64,000 nt of DNA. It comes from Flagellimonas sp. MMG031 (GTDB lineage Bacteria; Bacteroidota; Bacteroidia; Flavobacteriales; Flavobacteriaceae). The position numbers were made by a program, and so were the translations under genes. The notes below the pieces were generated by a model that did not search any database, was not told the DNA's origin, and was given only the letters and a program-made list of their open reading frames with translations. Within the stretch, counting starts at the first letter, position 1, and the number at the start of each line of letters is the position of its first letter. The stretch covers positions 1,854,001 to 1,918,000 of the forward strand of contig NZ_CP157804.1 in assembly GCF_040112705.1 (NCBI RefSeq), read 5' to 3'. Shown piece after piece: positions 53,549 to 61,309 of this stretch.

Positions 53549-53926
53549 TCACGCTTGCTGTATAAAGGCAATCTTCAATTGGAACATTTCCGCCATCTTT
53601 CTGGCCCTGAATTTCGCCTCTTCCGCCTTTTCACCTTCAAAAGAATCATCCAAAGTCGCAAAAAAAAGTGTTTTCCAGCGCTCAAAATGTTCGGCTCGCA
53701 AAGGAAGATGGGCATGCGGTGCAAAAGGACTGCCCTTGTAGGTGTGTTCATCCAACAACACGGTTTGCCAAAAACGGTACATCTTTTCCAAGTGTTCGGG
53801 CCATCGGTCCTGAATGATATGATTAAAAATGGGACCCAATAAGCTATCCTTACGGACTTTTCCATAAAAGGTATCCACTATCAACTGTATATCTTCAATC
53901 GTTGCTATTTTTTTCTTTTCCATCAT
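53549..53926 (-). CDS. Group III truncated haemoglobin
   Basis: A 125-residue truncated globin of the 2/2 type. Family motifs: VDTFYGKVRKDSLLGPIFNH (B to E helix region), YRFWQTVLL, and proximal His80 in LRAEHFERW. Members bind O2 and NO and take part in NO detoxification or in electron transfer to other haem proteins. It is the last gene of a unit made of an Rrf2-controlled ric gene and a small membrane protein, 11 bases downstream of the latter, which fits a role in NO stress. The second Met (53923) may also start it. Confidence 0.93.
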   Translation of the reverse strand: MMEKKKIATIEDIQLIVDTFYGKVRKDSLLGPIFNHIIQDRWPEHLEKMYRFWQTVLLDEHTYKGSPFAPHAHLPLRAEHFERWKTLFFATLDDSFEGEKAEEAKFRARKMAEMFQLKIAFIQQA

Positions 53927-53937
53927 GTTATTTTTGC

Positions 53938-54246
53938 TCAGATCAAATGTCCCAAGATGACCAATGTGCTAACCCCCAGACTAAGTATCAATAGGTTAAA
54001 AGAGCTTATTGGTTTTAGCTGGGCCAGAACAGCGCCGTTGTAGGCCATACAGAAAATGGTGATAAGAAAAAGCAAGACCATTTTTAGGATCATTCCGGTA
54101 CTTCCCATCAAAAGGGCCATGGCAGCCGCCGAACCCAAACAGCTCTGGCCTATAATGGCAATGGCGGCGTAGCCCATTTGTCCTCTTCTATATTCCCGAA
54201 AAAGTTTGGAATATATATTTTTCGGTACAACCGTACGATTATTCAT
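53938..54246 (-). CDS. Small membrane protein in the NO-stress unit
   Basis: A 102-residue protein with three hydrophobic segments (near 27-47, 50-70 and 80-100; for example MGYAAIAIIGQSCLGSAAAM). The N-terminus is basic (KLFREYRRG) and should be cytoplasmic. No family is recognised. It lies 7 bases after the ric stop and 11 bases before the truncated globin, so it is cotranscribed with them and probably has a role in NO or haem handling. Confidence 0.75.
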   Translation of the reverse strand: MNNRTVVPKNIYSKLFREYRRGQMGYAAIAIIGQSCLGSAAAMALLMGSTGMILKMVLLFLITIFCMAYNGAVLAQLKPISSFNLLILSLGVSTLVILGHLI

Positions 54247-54253
54247 AATATGC

Positions 54254-54979
54254 CTATTGCATTAATCGAGCTTCCAATATCTCCGCATTGGGAAATAATA
54301 TGTTGTTTTCCAAGTGGATATGGCGGTGCAAATCGTCTTCAAATTCCTTTAAAAGAGAGAATGTGACCCGATAGGTATTACAGGCATCCGATGGAGGGGT
54401 GTAATCCTGGCTTAATTCTGCTATCTGTCGGAAACGCTCCCCTTCGTTATCGTGCTCCTGCATCATGACCTTAATAGGGGTTCGAACCGTTTCGGATGGT
54501 GTCTTGCCGTCACTTTTAAGATCAGATGGTCCATGGAGCATTTTCCGTATCCAAGGAAATAAAACGAGCTCCTCTTTTTTCATATGCATGGCCAATTCAC
54601 CTGCCGAGGCATGGAAATGTTCCGAGATTTGATGCAGTTCGGGATGTTGTGCACCATGCACCTTGCAGAGTTTGGTGAGGTATTGCTTTAGGACGGGGAT
54701 TTGCTGCTCTACATAGCGGTGGTGTTTTTTCTCGATATAATCGATAAGTAGATCCAAGGGCCATGTCTTAAAGTCCGGCTGGTCCGTTTTTTCAGAATTT
54801 TGCACAGCTTGAAGATCTTCCAGCAGGTTTTCCAGTGTAATTCCCTTTGTGGTTACCACCTCGGATAGGGTGCGGTTTCCTTTGCAGCAAAAATCAATTT
54901 TATGGTTTTTGAATACTTGTGCGGTGCGGTAATCTTCCGCTACCAATTCTCCAATTGTTTTTTCGATTGTATTGTTCAT
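54254..54979 (-). CDS. ric: Iron-sulfur cluster repair di-iron protein (RIC/YtfE/ScdA)
   Basis: A 241-residue RIC protein, which repairs iron-sulfur centres damaged by NO or peroxide. The N-terminal ScdA_N domain (8-40) has TIGELVAEDYRTAQVFKNH and the double Cys in DFCCKGNRTL; the hemerythrin-like domain (about 85-235) supplies His ligands for the di-iron site, for example in EKKHHRY, HMKKEELVLFPW, QEHDNEGERF and LHRHIHLENNILFP. The gene lies 57 bases downstream of the Rrf2 regulator, with the motif shared by both promoters in between, and upstream of the small membrane protein and the truncated globin. Confidence 0.95.
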   Translation of the reverse strand: MNNTIEKTIGELVAEDYRTAQVFKNHKIDFCCKGNRTLSEVVTTKGITLENLLEDLQAVQNSEKTDQPDFKTWPLDLLIDYIEKKHHRYVEQQIPVLKQYLTKLCKVHGAQHPELHQISEHFHASAGELAMHMKKEELVLFPWIRKMLHGPSDLKSDGKTPSETVRTPIKVMMQEHDNEGERFRQIAELSQDYTPPSDACNTYRVTFSLLKEFEDDLHRHIHLENNILFPNAEILEARLMQ

Positions 54980-55003
54980 AGTACTAGGGGGTTTTTATAA
55001 TTC

Positions 55004-55020
55004 GGATAAAATTGTCTTTT
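55004..55020 (-). promoter_or_regulatory. Shared 17-base motif before ric
   Basis: Read on the minus strand, AAAAGACAATTTTATCC lies 24 bases upstream of the ric start codon. It matches the motif before the Rrf2 gene at 15 of 17 positions. It is a candidate binding site for the Rrf2 regulator. Confidence 0.55.
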
Positions 55021-55036
55021 TTTAGTTTAAATTTTT

Positions 55037-55474
55037 TTATCGTTTCAGATAGGTCAAGCCTTCTTCCAGGCCAACGGCCAATTCGTAGAGACTGGTGGTT
55101 CTGAGCATGGTGCTAAGATTGTTGCGGATGTCCAAAAATCTATCATGAAGGGGACAGGGTTTATGTTCGTTGCATTCTTTGAGTCCAAGGCCGCAGCCCA
55201 TATAGATTTTGTCTCCATCAATGGCCTTTACAATCATGTTCAGTTTAACGGTATCCATATCTTCCCGTTCAATCTCAAAACCGCCGTGGGGTCCTTTTAC
55301 CGAACGTACGATGTTATTTCTTGTGAGCTGCTGCAAAATCTTGGCCGTAAAGGCGACGGGTGAATCTATTTCCTCCGCGATTTCACCGACGCTTACCCGC
55401 CTGCCTTCCAATGATTGCAGGGCAATGTAAACCGCTGACCGAATACCATATTCACAGGCTTTTGAAAACATCAT
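55037..55474 (-). CDS. Rrf2-family transcriptional regulator (NsrR/IscR-like)
   Basis: A 145-residue winged-helix regulator. The DNA-binding part (1-70) has VSVGEIAEEIDSPVAFTAKI and the wing VRSVKGPHGGFEIE. Three Cys residues in the iron-sulfur loop, Cys94, Cys101 and Cys107 (GCGLGLKECNEHKPC), suggest a cluster that senses NO or redox state; the spacing is C-x6-C-x5-C, one residue longer in the first gap than the usual NsrR/IscR C-x5-C-x5-C as I remember it. The neighbours (ric, globin, nos genes) support a NO-sensing role. Its own promoter carries a motif that recurs upstream of ric. Confidence 0.92.
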   Translation of the reverse strand: MMFSKACEYGIRSAVYIALQSLEGRRVSVGEIAEEIDSPVAFTAKILQQLTRNNIVRSVKGPHGGFEIEREDMDTVKLNMIVKAIDGDKIYMGCGLGLKECNEHKPCPLHDRFLDIRNNLSTMLRTTSLYELAVGLEEGLTYLKR

Positions 55475-55492
55475 AGGAACCTTTTGTCAGTA

Positions 55493-55534
55493 CAAAGATA
55501 AACCAAAAAATTAAATAGGACAAAAATGTCTTTT
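55493..55534 (-). promoter_or_regulatory. Promoter and operator of the Rrf2 gene
   Basis: On the minus strand the -7 element TATCTTTG (55493-55500) is preceded by a 20-base spacer and TTTG (55521-55524), a canonical Bacteroidota promoter. The -33 element lies inside AAAAGACATTTTTGTCC (55518-55534), which contains the palindrome GACA-TTTT-TGTC. A similar motif precedes ric. Binding of the regulator here would block its own promoter. Confidence 0.7.
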
Positions 55535-55619
55535 ATTATTTTCAGTATGTTTTACCATCTCAATGGATTCAAATATAAACTATTATGGGTATCGATGTAA
55601 TAGGGCTCCATAAAAAAAA

Positions 55620-56825
55620 TCAATGGTGAAATCGATTCTTGGATAACATCAAAATCAATCCAATGGGCATCAGTATACTCGCTAAGATCAAGATTACCGT
55701 ATAATTACCGAGGGGTTCCCATTGCATCCATGCTGCTATTCCTCTATAAAAGATTAACAGTTCGGAAAGAACGAAGCCCGAGAAATACCATACAAAGGGC
55801 CTTTGGGCAATTCTCATCAATCCATAATAATCCACAAAAAAGAACAGACCTATACTGATGACCCCCAAAAACGTCAAATGCAGATATCCTATGGTCAGGT
55901 CCATATAAATGGTGGCCAATCGGGCAAAATAGGGCAGGGCGGTCAGCAATTGAAGACTCATTTTTATGAGCCCAAGAATGACCACTATCCGCATCAGGAA
56001 TATTTGAAGTTTCGACAAGGACAATAGGTGGATTTTGTTTTTTACAAGGATTCCCAATCGTACAAAGGCATAACACTGAACCAAAGCGCCCAGTCCTGCT
56101 GCCACATATAAACCCATTGGCGGTTCGGTCCAAAGCACGGATAATGCAAAAGTGAGTACAATACCCCAATTGACCATCCTGAAAAACTGAGTGAAGCCTT
56201 TTTGGGGCAATTCGATGCTCTTTTGTTCCAAGACGAATAAAAAAAGAGCTACCAAAGCGAGCACCATCCATCCATTGTATTGAAAGTGCAGGTAAAAGTA
56301 GATAGCCAATCGGTACCAAATGGATTGGGGTCCCAAGGTATTTATTATGGCCCCCAATGCCCATGGGCCTATACTGGAGATTACTAGGTAAAGCAATGCG
56401 GCCTTGGCACACCGGAGTGCTTTACTTTGATTGAATTTCGGTTTGATGTTTTTCCAGAAATGGTATACATACACATAGGATACGATAAGAAATAGTGTGG
56501 AAAAGATGATGGAAAACAAGGCATATCCCGTAAATGGAAAGGTTAACAGCATTCCTATCAAAGTCCCTTGGGTACACCAGAAGATACGTTGGTATGCAAC
56601 GGATGAACCTTTTTTTTTCACAAAACAAAAGTGGAGCAAGGTGGTCAGCCCCACATAAACCCACCCCAAAAGTGCAATATGTGAATGGGCATGGACCACG
56701 TAACGGTAATTGAATTGAAATCCGAATACGGGAAAGGAGCGAAGCAGCAGGCCCAATAGGGCCGCAAGGCAGAGGTATAGCAATCCAAGCCGTACCTGTT
56801 TTCCGTACCGTTTTTTATCCATCAT
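55620..56825 (-). CDS. Haem-copper-oxidase-like polytopic membrane protein
   Basis: A 401-residue inner-membrane protein with about 11-12 hydrophobic segments. Histidines occur inside membrane helices as expected for haem or copper sites: YVVHAHSHIALLGWVYVGL (helix 2), FYLHFQYNGWM and GYLHLTFLGVISIGLFFF. This recalls the subunit I fold of haem-copper oxidases/NO reductases and NnrS-type proteins, but it lacks the full His set that I would expect for an oxidase, so enzymatic activity is unproven. It lies 31 bases after nosY in the nos operon; relatives in Bacteroidota are often near denitrification genes. A role in NO binding or tolerance is the best guess. Confidence 0.7.
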   Translation of the reverse strand: MMDKKRYGKQVRLGLLYLCLAALLGLLLRSFPVFGFQFNYRYVVHAHSHIALLGWVYVGLTTLLHFCFVKKKGSSVAYQRIFWCTQGTLIGMLLTFPFTGYALFSIIFSTLFLIVSYVYVYHFWKNIKPKFNQSKALRCAKAALLYLVISSIGPWALGAIINTLGPQSIWYRLAIYFYLHFQYNGWMVLALVALFLFVLEQKSIELPQKGFTQFFRMVNWGIVLTFALSVLWTEPPMGLYVAAGLGALVQCYAFVRLGILVKNKIHLLSLSKLQIFLMRIVVILGLIKMSLQLLTALPYFARLATIYMDLTIGYLHLTFLGVISIGLFFFVDYYGLMRIAQRPFVWYFSGFVLSELLIFYRGIAAWMQWEPLGNYTVILILASILMPIGLILMLSKNRFHH

Positions 56826-56856
56826 ACCTTATATGAATCAACGAATGTATCGATTT

Positions 56857-57639
56857 TTAAAAATCCTTTCGTTTGGCCTTGTACCTCAAGATTCCAATAG
56901 GCAATGCCGTCCAAAGCAATAGAATGGCCATTGAGGTGAGAAAGCCAAGATCGGTACCAAAGAATTTTTTGAAAATGGCTCCCGTATACCCCAAGAGGGC
57001 AGAAATATCCAGTTTGAGCAGTATCAAAATCCTGGAAAGATCAATGGGATTGAGCATGGTGGAAACTAGCGAAAATGTATCCAAGGGATACTCCTCAAAG
57101 ATGATCAATGACATCAAAAAGAGTCCATCGTACACCACGGCCAAAAACAGCCAGAGCAACACCGCATAACCAAAACCTTTGATTTTGTTCTCATTTGAGA
57201 TGGCAATCACAAAGGAAAGCCCTACAAAAATAAAGGTGAGGAAGGCCCCGGTGACCAACAATAGTGAAAAATCGAAGATGGCATTGCTTCGTAACAATCC
57301 ATATAGCAGAAATGGGATACCAAGGCCCAAGACCAAACTTAAGGTCAACGAGCCTGCGACCCCAAAATATTGCCCCATGAATATGGAGCTCCTTTTGATG
57401 GGTTGGGCCAACAACAGTTCGGTAAATTCCCTTGAATTGTAGTAGTACATCACACCAAAAATGGTTCCGATCAACGGAATCAGAACAATAATTACGTTCA
57501 TAAGGGTGATCACCGCCTTGGATACATCATTGTTCAGAAACAGGAGTACAAAACCTAGAGCTAGGTAAAACAGAAAGTAGACATAGCTCCAACGGCTGCG
57601 TATCAGGTCGTAAAAACTGTATTTCAATATTTTGATCAT
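56857..57639 (-). CDS. nosY: NosY-type ABC transporter permease
   Basis: A 260-residue permease with six hydrophobic segments, of the ABC-2 type found in nos clusters (NosY). It begins KILKYSFYDLIRSRWSYVYF and has FGVMYYYNSREFTELLLAQP, the coupling region of this family. Its ATG overlaps the nosF stop by four bases. Together with NosF and NosD it forms a machine needed to build the copper-sulfur CuZ centre of N2O reductase, probably by exporting a sulfur compound. Confidence 0.88.
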   Translation of the reverse strand: MIKILKYSFYDLIRSRWSYVYFLFYLALGFVLLFLNNDVSKAVITLMNVIIVLIPLIGTIFGVMYYYNSREFTELLLAQPIKRSSIFMGQYFGVAGSLTLSLVLGLGIPFLLYGLLRSNAIFDFSLLLVTGAFLTFIFVGLSFVIAISNENKIKGFGYAVLLWLFLAVVYDGLFLMSLIIFEEYPLDTFSLVSTMLNPIDLSRILILLKLDISALLGYTGAIFKKFFGTDLGFLTSMAILLLWTALPIGILRYKAKRKDF

Positions 57640-58343
57640 GGCTTCTTGGTAGTTAAGGCCGCGATGGCGTGTTCAAAATTTATCTCGTTGGTCTGATCTA
57701 ATAGTTTGCCAATACTTCCCTTGAAATAAATTTCACCTTCCAAGAGGTAGACGATTTCGTTGGCTATTTCTTCCACGAACTGCATAATATGGGAGGTAAT
57801 CAAAATGGTCTTTCCGTTCGCCTTTTCCTTTTGGATCAGCTCCTTTAAACGGATCAGTGCCCATGGGTCGAGTCCAGTTGTGGGCTCGTCCAAAATAATC
57901 AATGGGCTGTCGAACATAAAGGTGAGCACAATATTTACCTTTTGTTTGGTGCCCCCCGATAGGGTGGACAATTTTTTGTCCAAAAACGGTTCCAGGCCAA
58001 AAAGGTCGATCAGTTCCTCTTCGGCACTGGTACTGTTTCTGAGGTCCTTGATCATATCGATCAGTTCTTGGACCTTAATGTTAGGGGGAAAATTGGCAAT
58101 TTGGGGCAGATAATCAATCTGTTTACGATACTTCCATCCATGTTTGATGGGGCGATCCAGCACGGAAATTTCTCCTTTATCGGGAATCACCATTCCCAAA
58201 ATACTTTTAATCATGGTGGTTTTTCCAGAGCCATTGGGCCCAAGGATGGCATAAATGCGTCCTGGTTCAACGCTGAGGTTGACTCCTTTTAGGACGTGAT
58301 TTTTTCCAAATCGTTTGTATAGATTCTCTATGGTTATGGTCAT
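57636..58343 (-). CDS. nosF: NosF-type ABC transporter ATPase
   Basis: A 235-residue ATPase. Walker A is GPNGSGKTT (about 34-42), the signature motif is LSGGTKQK, Walker B is LIILDEPTTGLD and the switch His is in ILITSHIMQFVEE. The order nosD-nosF-nosY and the four-base overlaps on both sides identify it as the energising subunit of the NosFY exporter that acts with NosD in CuZ assembly. Confidence 0.92.
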   Translation of the reverse strand: MTITIENLYKRFGKNHVLKGVNLSVEPGRIYAILGPNGSGKTTMIKSILGMVIPDKGEISVLDRPIKHGWKYRKQIDYLPQIANFPPNIKVQELIDMIKDLRNSTSAEEELIDLFGLEPFLDKKLSTLSGGTKQKVNIVLTFMFDSPLIILDEPTTGLDPWALIRLKELIQKEKANGKTILITSHIMQFVEEIANEIVYLLEGEIYFKGSIGKLLDQTNEINFEHAIAALTTKKP

Positions 58344-59590
58344 GGCCTCATCTGCATTAAGGGTTGGGCATCTTTTAAATTGTCGGGCGTAAATACGGGG
58401 GAGACCCTTTCCGAGAAATCGATGATATCCATAAAGAGGCTCCGCAGCAGTACAATGGTCTCGGGGGTTCGGTTAACCACATAGGAAAACAGTTTTACAG
58501 GACGGTAGGGTACATCGCCAATACCATCTTTGTCCAAATCGTAACCGGTATAGCTGCTCCAAAAATTGCCTTCGAACACATTGTCGTTCAGTTTACTGTT
58601 ATAGGAGATGTCAAAGGAATTGTACAAAAAATTATTGCCTTCAAAACGGTTGGTATAGCAGGCGCCTACTACGCGGATGGCCCAGCCGTTACCAATAAAA
58701 TCGTTGTTGGCATAGGTGATTCGGTTAGAACCCTCAATATTGATACCAATGGTATTTTCTTCAAAGGTGTTTTCTGTGATTTCCGCATCATTGATTTCTT
58801 TGAGCAACATGCCGTAGGCCGCAGTCCCCCAGTTTTTTCGAAATATATTGTTTTCCATGGTGATGTGCTTGGAAAACATGACCGCCACCCCGGCGCCATT
58901 GTTTTCAAAGGTATTTTTGGTATACACATCGTTGTTGGAGAACATAAAATGAAGACCATACCGCAAGTTGTCCATACTTACATTCTCACTGATGGTGATT
59001 CGGTCCGAGAATTCCAGATAGATGCCGTCCCTGGTACCTTGTACGTGGTTTTTGGTCACTTCCACGTCGGTGGAGTACCAAAGTTGGATACCATTTCCTG
59101 AATTGTATTCGTCCAAAGCCTCACCGATAATTCTATTGTGGTACACCTTGCCGTGTGAGGATTTCTCCAAATAAATACCAAAGAACAGCTGTTCCAAAAC
59201 CATGTTCCGTATCGTAAAATCTTTGCTTTGCACCACCCGTATGGCGGCGTTGTCCTTGGTGTAGCTTACCCCAACATTGATGACGAAAAGCCCATCCAAG
59301 GTAACATGGTCCGAGGTTACCATGAAGATTTCCCCTTTTTCCTCCCCATCCACAATGGGATAATTGATCCCCTTGATCACCAAAGGTTTGTCCACCAAAA
59401 TTTCGTATTCACGATACGTGCCCTTTTGCACCAGCAGGGTGTCGTAGGGCTGGGCGAGGGCAATGGTCTCTTTAAGGGAACTGTGCTCGCAATTGCCACA
59501 TACGTTCCATGTTTTTGCCCAAACCAAAGGCGTCCACAGCAGGAGTAGCAGGGATAGGATAAATTTGTGATATGGGTGGATTGTAGACAT
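58340..59590 (-). CDS. nosD: NosD periplasmic copper-site maturation protein
   Basis: A 416-residue exported protein (signal peptide 1-25, LLLLWTPLVWAK) made of parallel beta-helix repeats of the PbH1 type, for example NHVQGTRDGIYLEFSDRITI and NTFEENTIGINIEGSNRITY. The C-terminus carries DNVFEGNFWSSYTGYDLDKD, the NosD family end. An N-terminal CGNCEH may bind copper. NosD works with the NosFY exporter in maturation of N2O reductase. It overlaps nosF by four bases. Confidence 0.93.
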   Translation of the reverse strand: MSTIHPYHKFILSLLLLLWTPLVWAKTWNVCGNCEHSSLKETIALAQPYDTLLVQKGTYREYEILVDKPLVIKGINYPIVDGEEKGEIFMVTSDHVTLDGLFVINVGVSYTKDNAAIRVVQSKDFTIRNMVLEQLFFGIYLEKSSHGKVYHNRIIGEALDEYNSGNGIQLWYSTDVEVTKNHVQGTRDGIYLEFSDRITISENVSMDNLRYGLHFMFSNNDVYTKNTFENNGAGVAVMFSKHITMENNIFRKNWGTAAYGMLLKEINDAEITENTFEENTIGINIEGSNRITYANNDFIGNGWAIRVVGACYTNRFEGNNFLYNSFDISYNSKLNDNVFEGNFWSSYTGYDLDKDGIGDVPYRPVKLFSYVVNRTPETIVLLRSLFMDIIDFSERVSPVFTPDNLKDAQPLMQMRP

Positions 59591-59663
59591 GAAGCAAGTG
59601 CCGTTTATGAAGTTCTGTGTTGTGATCTCTGAGGGCTTTTTTTCAATTCTGAATTGCTGCTGA

Positions 59664-60119
59664 TTAGGATTCTTCTACCGATTTTCCGATTATTTCAGTG
59701 ACGGCAATCCGATATACCACCGGCATTTCCGCTTCCTGCAATCTTCCGGAAAAATGACTCAAGAAATGGGGTCGTTCCGCATTTTTATGATCTATGGTAC
59801 GCTGCACGCCCTCCGCAAAAAGTTGTAAATAATGCTTGGCTCGGTTTCCGGTAAGTTCTTGAAAATTGCCATGTACCTGCACGGATTCCCAGTGACGGAA
59901 GGATTCGATTCTGTCCACTTGAAAGGATACCTTGTCGTGCTTTCGTAGGGAGTCCACCCTATGTCCGTTGGAGGCAAAACACAAAATGCTTTTTTCCTCC
60001 GGATCAAAATAATAGGTAGAGGGCACAACATAGGGTTGATTGTTGGCAATGTAGGCCAATCGTCCCACATAGTTATCCGCCAAAAGACGTTCACATTGTA
60101 AGGGTTTCAAATCTGTCAT
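59664..60119 (-). CDS. Pyridoxamine 5'-phosphate oxidase-like flavin-binding protein
   Basis: A 151-residue protein of the Pyridox_ox_2/split-barrel type. Family features: LLADNYVGRLAYIANNQPYV, then STYYFDPEEKSILCFASNGH with RVDSLRKHDKVSFQVD after it, and the trailing VYRIAVTEIIGKS. These proteins bind FMN or haem; most are uncharacterised. It lies within the nos operon between nosL and nosD (11 bases after nosL and 73 bases before nosD). A role in redox support of NosZ assembly is possible but not shown by the sequence. Confidence 0.82.
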   Translation of the reverse strand: MTDLKPLQCERLLADNYVGRLAYIANNQPYVVPSTYYFDPEEKSILCFASNGHRVDSLRKHDKVSFQVDRIESFRHWESVQVHGNFQELTGNRAKHYLQLFAEGVQRTIDHKNAERPHFLSHFSGRLQEAEMPVVYRIAVTEIIGKSVEES

Positions 60120-60130
60120 GGTTTTTTGGT

Positions 60131-60565
60131 TTACGGTTTAAACCGGTTTTTGATTTCTGACCAAGTGTAAAGTGTACCGCCTTGTTCGTTTTTGATATTG
60201 ATAGCTGTCTGCTCATTGGCAAAGGCACTGAGGTATTCGCCCATGGGGCTAGGTACATTTTCACTGATCAAATACGTGGCCTTGGTGGCATCCACCAACT
60301 CTCCTGGTTGTTCATAGTCGTTCACCAAGAACAGCGCTATTTCGGATTGGTCTTCCTTTTTGAGCTGATTCAGCATGCATTCAATGGCATCAAAATTAAA
60401 AACCTTGCCTTTTTGGGTGACCAATTGGGCCGCATGTTGTTGGTCCACAATGGTCATACTGCAAAAGTGGCATCCCACATGGCCGTAGTCGATGGATTTT
60501 GGGCCAATGGAACAACTGAGGCAAAGGACCAATAGTAGAATAAATGGTATTAGGTGTTTTTTCAT
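60131..60565 (-). CDS. nosL: NosL copper chaperone lipoprotein
   Basis: A 144-residue NosL protein. The ATG at 60565 is chosen because it overlaps the stop of the preceding gene by four bases and opens a lipoprotein signal peptide (MKKHLIPFILLLVLCLSCSI; lipobox LSC, Cys18). The metal-binding motif GCHFCSMTI follows at about residue 31, and the domain continues with KVFNFDAIECMLNQL. NosL supplies copper to N2O reductase in the periplasm. Confidence 0.92.
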   Translation of the reverse strand: MKKHLIPFILLLVLCLSCSIGPKSIDYGHVGCHFCSMTIVDQQHAAQLVTQKGKVFNFDAIECMLNQLKKEDQSEIALFLVNDYEQPGELVDATKATYLISENVPSPMGEYLSAFANEQTAINIKNEQGGTLYTWSEIKNRFKP

Positions 60566-61185
60566 GATATGGATTTTAGGTTTTGAGAGTTCTTCCACCC
60601 CATAAAGGAAGCGATTAGGGTAAGCATCATACCTACGAACATAAGCCATCCTCCGGCGGCTGGCATAGAGGTCACATCAAAATTGAGCATTTTTACATGG
60701 CCCAATAATGGTGGTTTATAGGTCATGGGCGTTCCATCGGGATTGGTCAACTTCATAATGGCATTGGGATCTAAGTTGGTACCATAGTCTATCAACCAAA
60801 GGTTGAAATCATACATGCCCAATATCCCAAGGACGGACATCAATAGGAACCAGCCAACAAACCACTTGTAACTTACTTTGTTAAAGTACCCCAGAATACC
60901 GACCAATACACCTAACGTGACCATAATACCGATTACGATGGGAAAGGCACTGAACTCCCACATTTCCTCTGCTTTTGGGAGTGTATGCATTCCAATATAG
61001 TGGTTGAGGCCATCAATGTTTTGAATATCAAATTCGTTGACGCCTTGAAGACCATTGATGTGGATGTTCATGCCCAAAGGGTCGGGATACTGAGGAGCTC
61101 CCAATACAATGTTCCAAAGTGGATAAACGTACAATCCCAATAATAATAGTGGGCCAATGATCATAAGTAAACTAGCCTTTTTCAT
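60562..61185 (-). CDS. Membrane protein of the nos operon
   Basis: A 207-residue protein with four hydrophobic segments (near 5-27, 85-105, 110-130 and 175-197) and a periplasmic loop after the first one (HINGLQGVNEFDIQNIDGLN, then HYIGMHTLPKAEEMWEF). Conserved His and Met residues in this loop and in LLGHVKMLNFD could bind metal. Genes of this type follow nosZ in Bacteroidota and may correspond to the nosB-like gene of clade-II clusters; the match is by position, not by a motif I can name. Its end overlaps nosL by four bases. Confidence 0.7.
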   Translation of the reverse strand: MKKASLLMIIGPLLLLGLYVYPLWNIVLGAPQYPDPLGMNIHINGLQGVNEFDIQNIDGLNHYIGMHTLPKAEEMWEFSAFPIVIGIMVTLGVLVGILGYFNKVSYKWFVGWFLLMSVLGILGMYDFNLWLIDYGTNLDPNAIMKLTNPDGTPMTYKPPLLGHVKMLNFDVTSMPAAGGWLMFVGMMLTLIASFMGWKNSQNLKSIS

Positions 61186-61254
61186 GTGTAGTTGTATTAA
61201 GTTGTAAACTGAATGTGGCTTTTTGGTGGGTGGGTGTTGCTGGTCTTGAAAAAT

Positions 61255-61286
61255 AAAGCGGGCCGAACCTTTTGGCGGCCCGCTTT
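61255..61286 (-). terminator. Terminator after nosZ
   Basis: AAAGCGGGCCG (61255-61265) and CGGCCCGCTTT (61276-61286) form a perfect 11-bp stem with a 10-base loop; on the minus strand the tail is TATTTTTC. It lies 24 bases after the nosZ stop and separates nosZ from the maturation genes. Confidence 0.85.
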
Positions 61287-61309
61287 GTACAATGGTCCTT
61301 CAATCTACA

